DNA of 14,662 bases from JADYZU01 sp964443055 (lineage in GTDB: Bacteria; Pseudomonadota; Alphaproteobacteria; Rhodobacterales; Rhodobacteraceae), in contig CAYUBT010000054.1 in the NCBI GenBank assembly GCA_964443055.1, forward strand, positions 1-14,662, in the 5' to 3' direction. The translations under genes were made by a program, and so were the position numbers. Shown here one piece after another: positions 7,392 through 12,272 of this stretch. The notes beneath the pieces were generated by a model. The model ran no database searches. It had not been told where the DNA came from and saw only the letters and a program-made list of their open reading frames with translations. The stretch's first letter is position 1; each line of letters begins with the position of its first letter.

Positions 7392-8496
7392 TCTCTGGCT
7401 GAGCCCCGAGCGCCTGTTCGACGGCACCCGCCTGCACGAAGGCACGGGGCTGCGGCTCGCAGGCGGCATGGTGGCCGAGATCGGGCCTGCGCCTGCAGGT
7501 GCACGGCACATCGCCGGTGTGGTGACCCCGGGCTATGTCGATCTGCAGGTGAACGGCGGCGGCGGCGTGCTGCTGAACACCTCGCCCACCGTCGAGGGGA
7601 TGGACACCATCGCCGCCGCGCATCGTCGACTCGGCACGGTGGCGCTCCTGCCCACGCTGATCACGGATGCGCCCGAAGTGCTGGACCGTGCAGCCGGGGC
7701 GGCGCTCGAGGCGCGGGGGCGCGAGGGCATCCTCGGTCTTCATATCGAGGGCCCGCATATCGCGCCCGCGCGCAGGGGCACCCATGCGCCGCGCTTCATC
7801 CGCCCGCTGGACCCGCGCACCATCGACACCGTGCGCCGCCTGCGCGCGGGCGGGGTGCGGGTCATGATCACGCTCGCACCCGAAGCGGCCGAGGCCGGGC
7901 AGATCGCGGAATTGCGGGCGGCGGGCGCAGTGGTCTCGCTGGGTCATACCGATGCGAGTTACGAGGCCGCGAACGCGGCACTGGCCGAGGGGGCCAATTG
8001 TTTCACCCATCTGTTCAACGCCATGTCGCCGCTGTCACATCGCGCGCCGGGCGTGGCGGGTGCCGCACTCAACAGCCGCGTGCCGGTCGGGATCATCTGC
8101 GACGGGGTGCATGTGGCAGATGATGTCGTCGCGCTGGCGATCCGCGCCCGGCCTGCGCCGGACCTGATGTTCGCGGTCTCGGATGCGATGCCGACGGTCG
8201 GCGGGCCGGAGCGTTTCCGCCTTTACGACATGGAGTTGCAGGTCAGGGACGGGATGCTCGTGAACCCCGAGGGTTCGCTCGCGGGGGCGCATGTGACGAT
8301 GGCGGAATCGGTGGCACGGCTGGTGGACAAGGTCGGTGTCGCGCCCGAGACGGCCCTGCGCATGGCCGTTACCGTTCCGGCCCGGGTGATGGATGCGCCG
8401 GAACTTGCACGGCTGGAGGGACGCGCGGCGCGCGATGTGCTGACCCTTGGCCCCGACTGGCGGGTCACCGGCAATCTGGCCGATCTGGCAGGTTGA
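7384..8496 (+). CDS. nagA: N-acetylamino-sugar-6-phosphate deacetylase (NagA/AgaA)
   Basis: This 370-aa amidohydrolase removes acetate from GlcNAc-6-phosphate (or GalNAc-6-phosphate) to give the amino sugar phosphate used by the SIS enzyme. Key features are TPGYVDLQVNGGGG (48-61), HIEGPHI with metal ligand E122, SLGHTD with H188, THLFNAM with H209, DGVH with H243 and SDAM with the catalytic Asp D267. The spacing of E122, H188, H209, H243 and D267 closely follows that of E. coli NagA. The start is GTG at 7384, overlapping the GatZ-like gene by 8 bases, with GAGG at 7374-7377 as a likely ribosome binding site. NagA and AgaA cannot be told apart from motifs alone; the symbol nagA is used for the family. 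Confidence 0.92.
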   Translation: MRDLWLSPERLFDGTRLHEGTGLRLAGGMVAEIGPAPAGARHIAGVVTPGYVDLQVNGGGGVLLNTSPTVEGMDTIAAAHRRLGTVALLPTLITDAPEVLDRAAGAALEARGREGILGLHIEGPHIAPARRGTHAPRFIRPLDPRTIDTVRRLRAGGVRVMITLAPEAAEAGQIAELRAAGAVVSLGHTDASYEAANAALAEGANCFTHLFNAMSPLSHRAPGVAGAALNSRVPVGIICDGVHVADDVVALAIRARPAPDLMFAVSDAMPTVGGPERFRLYDMELQVRDGMLVNPEGSLAGAHVTMAESVARLVDKVGVAPETALRMAVTVPARVMDAPELARLEGRAARDVLTLGPDWRVTGNLADLAG

Positions 8497-8497
8497 G

Positions 8498-9613
8498 ATG
8501 GAGCCCTCGGGCATCCTGCTCGTCGCCACGCCGGGGCTTGAGGCCGCGCTGGCGCAAGAGGCCGTCGAACGGGGGTTTGCCGGCGTTGCCATCACCAGAG
8601 GCGGCGTGACCATTGCCGGAGGCTGGCCCGAGGTCTGGCGCGCCAACCTGACCCTGCGCGGCGCGAACCGGGTGCTGGCGCAGGTCGGTGAATTCCGGGC
8701 GCTGCATCTCGCACAACTCGACAGGCGCGCGCGGCGGTTTCCATGGGCAGAGGTGCTGCGAGCGGATGTTGCGGTCAGGGTCGAGGCCACATGCCATCGC
8801 AGCCGGATCTATCATGCGGGCGCGGCAGCGCAGCGGGTCGCGCGGGCGATAGGCGAGGAATTTGGCGCGCCTGTGGTGACGGAGGGCGACTCTCTCGTGG
8901 TCAGGGTCAGGATCGACGACGACCTCGTGACGATCAGCCTCGACACGTCAGGCGACGGGCTGCACCGGCGCGGCTTCAAGACCGAGGTGGCCAAGGCCCC
9001 CCTGCCCGAGACGCTCGCCGCGCTGTTCCTGCGCCAATGTGGTTTCGACGGGCATGAATCCGTGGTCGATCCGATGTGCGGCTCGGGGACATTCGTGATC
9101 GAGGCGGCAGAGATGGCAGCGGGGCTGGCCCCCGGGCGGGCGCGGGGCTTTGCCTTCGAGCATCTGGCCGGATTCGATGCGGCGCTCTGGGAGGCGATGC
9201 GCCGGGCGCATGAGGTCGCACCCCCGGTTGACCCCGCGCGGTTCCACGGCTCGGACCGCAATGCCGGCGCGGTGGCAATGGCGCGGCGCAATGCGGAACG
9301 GGCGGGCGTGCAGGCATGTTGCGACTTCCGGTGCCACGCGATCAGCGATCTGACCCCGCCCGAAGGGCCGCCGGGCCTCGTGATCACGAACCCGCCCTGG
9401 GGCGCACGGATCGGGGAGCGGAAGGCGCTGTTTGCCCTCTACGACGCATTCGGCCGGGTCCTGCAGGAACGCTTCGCAGGCTGGCGGGTGGGGATCGTCA
9501 CGCAGGATGGAGGGCTCGCGAGGGCCAGCGGGCTGGACTTCCTGCCCGACCTGCCGCCCGTGTCGCATGGCGGCCAGAAGCTGCGCCTGTGGCGGACCGG
9601 GCCTCTGGGGTGA
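8498..9613 (+). CDS. THUMP-domain class I SAM-dependent RNA methyltransferase (RlmL N-terminal/YpsC-like)
   Basis: This 371-aa protein probably methylates a guanine N2 in 23S rRNA, as its RlmL and YpsC relatives do. The N-terminal half looks like a ferredoxin-like plus THUMP region (about residues 5-150) and ends with the family motif DTSGDGLHRRGFK (149-161). The methyltransferase domain has motif I DPMCGSGTF (191-199) for SAM binding and motif IV NPPWG (298-302), the N2-guanine type NPP[YW] motif. It has the single-domain length, lacking the second methyltransferase found in full-length enterobacterial RlmL. The ATG lies one base after the nagA stop, so it is probably co-transcribed with the amino-sugar genes although unrelated in function. 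The open frame extends upstream to 8447 inside nagA, but the family-like start MEPSGILLVATPGLE is at 8498. Confidence 0.88.
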   Translation: MEPSGILLVATPGLEAALAQEAVERGFAGVAITRGGVTIAGGWPEVWRANLTLRGANRVLAQVGEFRALHLAQLDRRARRFPWAEVLRADVAVRVEATCHRSRIYHAGAAAQRVARAIGEEFGAPVVTEGDSLVVRVRIDDDLVTISLDTSGDGLHRRGFKTEVAKAPLPETLAALFLRQCGFDGHESVVDPMCGSGTFVIEAAEMAAGLAPGRARGFAFEHLAGFDAALWEAMRRAHEVAPPVDPARFHGSDRNAGAVAMARRNAERAGVQACCDFRCHAISDLTPPEGPPGLVITNPPWGARIGERKALFALYDAFGRVLQERFAGWRVGIVTQDGGLARASGLDFLPDLPPVSHGGQKLRLWRTGPLG

Positions 9614-9617
9614 CTGC

Positions 9618-9727
9618 CCCGTCATCGCGGGCGGCAGCCGCTTCCCGTCATTGCGAGCGTCAGCGAAGCAACCGGGCTCCACCTCTCCGGCTTGCCGCCT
9701 CGGCTGCGCCTTCTGACGAGGGACGGG
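9618..9727. repeat. Palindromic CGTCATTGCGAGCG-type repeat in a convergent spacer
   Basis: CCCGTCATTGCGAGCG with GCGAAGCAA (9644-9671) matches a widespread bacterial palindromic repeat (GTCATTGCGAGCG...GCGAAGCAATCC). A degenerate copy of its first half, CCCGTCATCGCGGGCG, begins 26 bases earlier at 9618. The right side, CTTGCCGCCTCGGCTGCGCCTTC-TGACGAGGG (9691-9722), reads as the opposite arm with a few bases lost. CCCGTC (9618-9623) and GACGGG (9722-9727) close the outermost arm. The element fills the whole gap between the methyltransferase stop and the terB-like stop and could act as a bidirectional terminator. It looks decayed rather than mobile. Confidence 0.65.
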
Positions 9728-10147
9728 TTACAGCGTCTGATACCTTGCCCGTGCGCCCCGCTCGATCGCGGCGGCGTGGAGGCGGTCGATCACCAGTTCC
9801 TCGCGCAGTTCGATGAGCATTCGCCCCTCGGATTCGGTCACGCGCCCGTCGGCGGCCGCCACGTCGCAGGCGAGTGCATAGGCCGTCTCGTAGAGCCGCT
9901 CGGGCAGGGTCGCACGAATCAGGCCGAACAGGGCGTCGAGCCCGTCGTCCTGGTCCAGAAGGTCGAAGACGGTGCGGCTCACCCGGTCGAGGCGGTCGGC
10001 GTCATAATCGGCGAAAACCGGCAGATGGTTGACCAGCGTGTAGATTTTCACCAGCTCCGCGGTGCGGATATTCTCGTCGGCGATGGTGACACCCATCATC
10101 ACGGCGACGAGGGCATCCTGCGCGGTCATCGGGGGCGTGTCGTTCAT
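9728..10147 (-). CDS. TerB-family (tellurite-resistance TerB-like) protein
   Basis: This 139-aa protein resembles the TerB-like helical domain family. Two acidic turns are characteristic: GVTIADENIRTAE (residues 19-31) and AAADGRVTESE (97-107), each followed by a helix, as in the metal-binding helical hairpins of TerB. No signal peptide or membrane segment is visible, so it should be cytosolic. The start at 10147 has CAGGAG about seven bases upstream on the minus strand; the open frame extends to 10162 but with a worse site. It is a lone gene, divergent from lysK and convergent with the methyltransferase, with no other ter genes in the window. A direct role in tellurite resistance is therefore unlikely to be its main job, and its actual function is unknown. 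Confidence 0.8.
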   Translation of the reverse strand: MNDTPPMTAQDALVAVMMGVTIADENIRTAELVKIYTLVNHLPVFADYDADRLDRVSRTVFDLLDQDDGLDALFGLIRATLPERLYETAYALACDVAAADGRVTESEGRMLIELREELVIDRLHAAAIERGARARYQTL

Positions 10148-10165
10148 GGCACTCTCCTGCATTCA

Positions 10166-10184
10166 GGGCGTTTTATTGACGCCC
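10166..10184. promoter_or_regulatory. Inverted repeat between terB-like gene and lysK
   Basis: GGGCGT (10166-10171) and ACGCCC (10179-10184) are perfect inverted repeats around TTTATTG. The repeat lies in the 90-base divergent spacer and overlaps the possible terB -10 and a TTGACG (10176-10181) that could be a -35 for lysK. It could be an operator or a small hairpin; no clear -10 for lysK follows at the right distance. Confidence 0.3.
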
Positions 10185-10198
10185 CCACCCCGTCGCAA
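10170..10198 (-). promoter_or_regulatory. Possible promoter of the terB-like gene
   Basis: On the minus strand TTGCGA (10198-10193) and TAAAAC (10175-10170) are separated by 17 bases, each matching 4/6 of the consensus. Transcription would begin near 10163, about 16 bases before the start codon and just ahead of the CAGGAG ribosome binding site. Confidence 0.3.
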
Positions 10199-10237
10199 TA
10201 GGGAGAGGCGCCGGACCTCCCGGCAGATGAGGCGGTG

Positions 10238-11821
10238 ATGGCGGATTTGCGCAAACTGGCGATGGAATCGAAGGCGTGGCCCTTTGTCGAGGCGCGCGCG
10301 CTCGTCAAACGCTATCGCAGCGGGCCGCCCGAAAAGGGGCATGTCCTGTTCGAGACGGGCTACGGCCCCTCGGGCCTGCCGCATATCGGCACCTTCGGCG
10401 AGGTGCTGCGCACGACGATGATCCGCCGCGCCTTCGAGCTGATCTCGGACATCCCGACGCGGCTGGTGGTGTTCTCGGACGACCTCGACGGGATGCGCAA
10501 GGTGCCGGAAAATGTGCCGAACACCGACATGCTGCGCGAGCATCTGCAGCGGCCGCTCACCTCGGTGCCCGATCCGTTCGGGGAGTTCGACAGTTTTGGC
10601 GCACATAACAACGCGATGCTCCGGCGATTCCTTGATACGTTCGGCTTCGAGTATGAATTCATCAGCGCGACGGAATTCTACCGCTCCGGCGCCTTCGATC
10701 CGACCTTGCGTCGCGCCGCCGAAAAGTATGACGAGATCATGCAGATCATGCTCCCGTCGCTCCGCGAGGAACGCCAGCAGACCTATTCCGCCTTCCTGCC
10801 CCTTCACCCCGAGACGGGCCGCGTGCTCTATGTCCCGCTCAAGGAGGTGAACGCCGCCGAAGGCACGATCACCTTCGACGATGAGGACGGCCGCGAATGG
10901 ACGCTTCCCGTCACCGGCGGGCATGTGAAGCTGCAGTGGAAGCCCGATTTCGGTGCCCGCTGGGCCGCGCTTGGCGTGGATTTCGAGATGTATGGCAAGG
11001 ACCACGCCTCGAACACGCCGATCTATGACGGCATCTGCCGGGCGCTGGGCGCGCGCGCACCGGAGCATTTCGTCTATGAACTGTTCCTTGACGAGTTCGG
11101 ACAGAAGATCTCCAAGTCCAAGGGCAACGGGATCACCATCGACGAATGGCTCGCCTATGCGGCGACCGAGAGCCTGTCGTATTTCATGTATCAGAAGCCC
11201 AAGACCGCGAAGCGGATGCACTGGGACGTGATCCCGCGCGCGGTGGACGAATATCACCAGCAGTTGCGCGGCTATCCGGGGCAGGAGCCCGCAGCGCGTC
11301 TGGCCAATCCGGTCTGGCATATCCACGGTGGCCATGTGCCGGAGAGCACGTTGGCGGTGCCGTTCTCGCTTCTGCTCAATCTGGCGTCGGTCTCGGGGGC
11401 GGAAGACAAGGAAACGCTGTGGAAATATCTGCAGCGCCATGCGCCCGGCACCTCGCCCGAGACGCATCCCGATCTCGACGCCGCTACCGGCTTTGCGGTG
11501 CGCTACTTCAACGAAAGGGTGAGGCCCGAACGCGTCTTCCGCCTGCCCGATGCGCGCGAGCGCGCGGCGATGGAGGATCTCGCGCGCCGGTTCACCGCCC
11601 ATGATGGCGCGGCAGAGGGCGAGGAACTGCAGAACATCGTCTATGCCGTCGGCAAGGAGCACGGGTTCGAGCCGCTGCGCGACTGGTTCAAGGCGCTTTA
11701 CGAGGTGCTTCTCGGCGCACCCGACGGGCCGAGGTTCGGGGCGTTCGCCGCACTTTACGGCGTGGAGGAGACAGTGGCGCTGATCGGACGGGCGGTCGCC
11801 GGCGGGCTGGTCGACGGCTAG
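10238..11821 (+). CDS. lysK: Class I lysyl-tRNA synthetase
   Basis: This 527-aa enzyme charges tRNA-Lys with lysine using ATP. It is the class I (LysK) form found in many archaea, alphaproteobacteria and spirochaetes, unrelated to the class II LysS of most bacteria. The Rossmann-fold signature PSGLPHIGTFGE (44-55) carries the HIGH-equivalent HIGT, and KISKSKG (290-296) is the KMSKS loop. YGKDHAS (252-258) and the helical C-terminal anticodon-binding part are also present, and the overall length is normal. A GTG at 10235 directly precedes the ATG at 10238. I prefer ATG because GAGG (10229-10232) is then five bases away and the N-terminus MADLRKLAMESKAWPF fits the family. It is followed after four bases by the DUF454 gene. 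Confidence 0.96.
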   Translation: MADLRKLAMESKAWPFVEARALVKRYRSGPPEKGHVLFETGYGPSGLPHIGTFGEVLRTTMIRRAFELISDIPTRLVVFSDDLDGMRKVPENVPNTDMLREHLQRPLTSVPDPFGEFDSFGAHNNAMLRRFLDTFGFEYEFISATEFYRSGAFDPTLRRAAEKYDEIMQIMLPSLREERQQTYSAFLPLHPETGRVLYVPLKEVNAAEGTITFDDEDGREWTLPVTGGHVKLQWKPDFGARWAALGVDFEMYGKDHASNTPIYDGICRALGARAPEHFVYELFLDEFGQKISKSKGNGITIDEWLAYAATESLSYFMYQKPKTAKRMHWDVIPRAVDEYHQQLRGYPGQEPAARLANPVWHIHGGHVPESTLAVPFSLLLNLASVSGAEDKETLWKYLQRHAPGTSPETHPDLDAATGFAVRYFNERVRPERVFRLPDARERAAMEDLARRFTAHDGAAEGEELQNIVYAVGKEHGFEPLRDWFKALYEVLLGAPDGPRFGAFAALYGVEETVALIGRAVAGGLVDG

Positions 11822-11825
11822 GGGC

Positions 11826-12212
11826 GTGCGGCGGACCCTCTGGCTTCTGCTCGGGCATCTGTCGCTTGTGCTCGGAATCATCGGCGCGGTGCTGCCGCTT
11901 CTGCCGACGACGCCCTTCCTGCTGCTGTCGGCCCTCGCCTTCAGCCGCTCGTCGCCACGGCTTGCGCACTGGCTGCATGAGCATCCGCGCCTCGGGCCGC
12001 CGATCCGCAACTGGCGCCAACACGGGGTAATCGGGCGCGGGGCGAAGGTGGTGGTCGTGGTGGCGGCCGTCGTTTCGCTGTCGGGCTCGTTGTGGCTGGC
12101 AATTCCCTGGTGGGCGCTGGTGGCGCAGGCCACGATCCTGGCGCTGGTGCTGCTTTTCGTGCTGACGCGGCCATCCGATCCGTTGCGTGACCGGCAGGAC
12201 AGCGCACGGTAG
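11826..12212 (+). CDS. DUF454/YbaN-family inner-membrane protein
   Basis: This 128-aa protein matches the YbaN (DUF454) family. An N-terminal hydrophobic segment (about residues 4-35) contains the hallmark GIIGAVLPLLPTTPFLLL. It is followed by FSRSSPRLAHWLHEHPRLGPPIRNW (positions 39-63), and a strongly hydrophobic C-terminal half (about 73-116) probably forms two more membrane segments. The start is GTG four bases after the lysK stop; no better in-frame start exists because the hydrophobic motif begins almost at once, and the ribosome binding site is poor, suggesting coupling to lysK translation. The molecular function of the family is not known. The short charged C-terminus (RPSDPLRDRQDSAR) is probably cytosolic. 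Confidence 0.85.
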   Translation: MRRTLWLLLGHLSLVLGIIGAVLPLLPTTPFLLLSALAFSRSSPRLAHWLHEHPRLGPPIRNWRQHGVIGRGAKVVVVVAAVVSLSGSLWLAIPWWALVAQATILALVLLFVLTRPSDPLRDRQDSAR

Positions 12213-12272
12213 GCCAGCGGGCCGTTCATCCTTGCGCCCTACCTTCCCGCGTGATTGCGAGAGGGGGTCTTC

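Noticed and set aside
5946..7511. 521-codon minus-strand frame opposite the GatZ-like gene
   Set aside because: Shadow of a well-conserved + strand gene with proper ribosome binding site and coupled neighbours.
10163..12229. 688-codon minus-strand frame opposite lysK and the DUF454 gene
   Set aside because: The + strand encodes clear HIGH/KMSKS-type motifs and a normal-length LysK. The minus translation is low-complexity Arg/His/Gly sequence, typical of an antisense shadow in high-GC DNA.
12213..12272. Promoter search in the 60 bases before the beta-helix gene
   Set aside because: No convincing -35/-10 pair or symmetric site was found; only the GAGGGGG ribosome binding site is clear.
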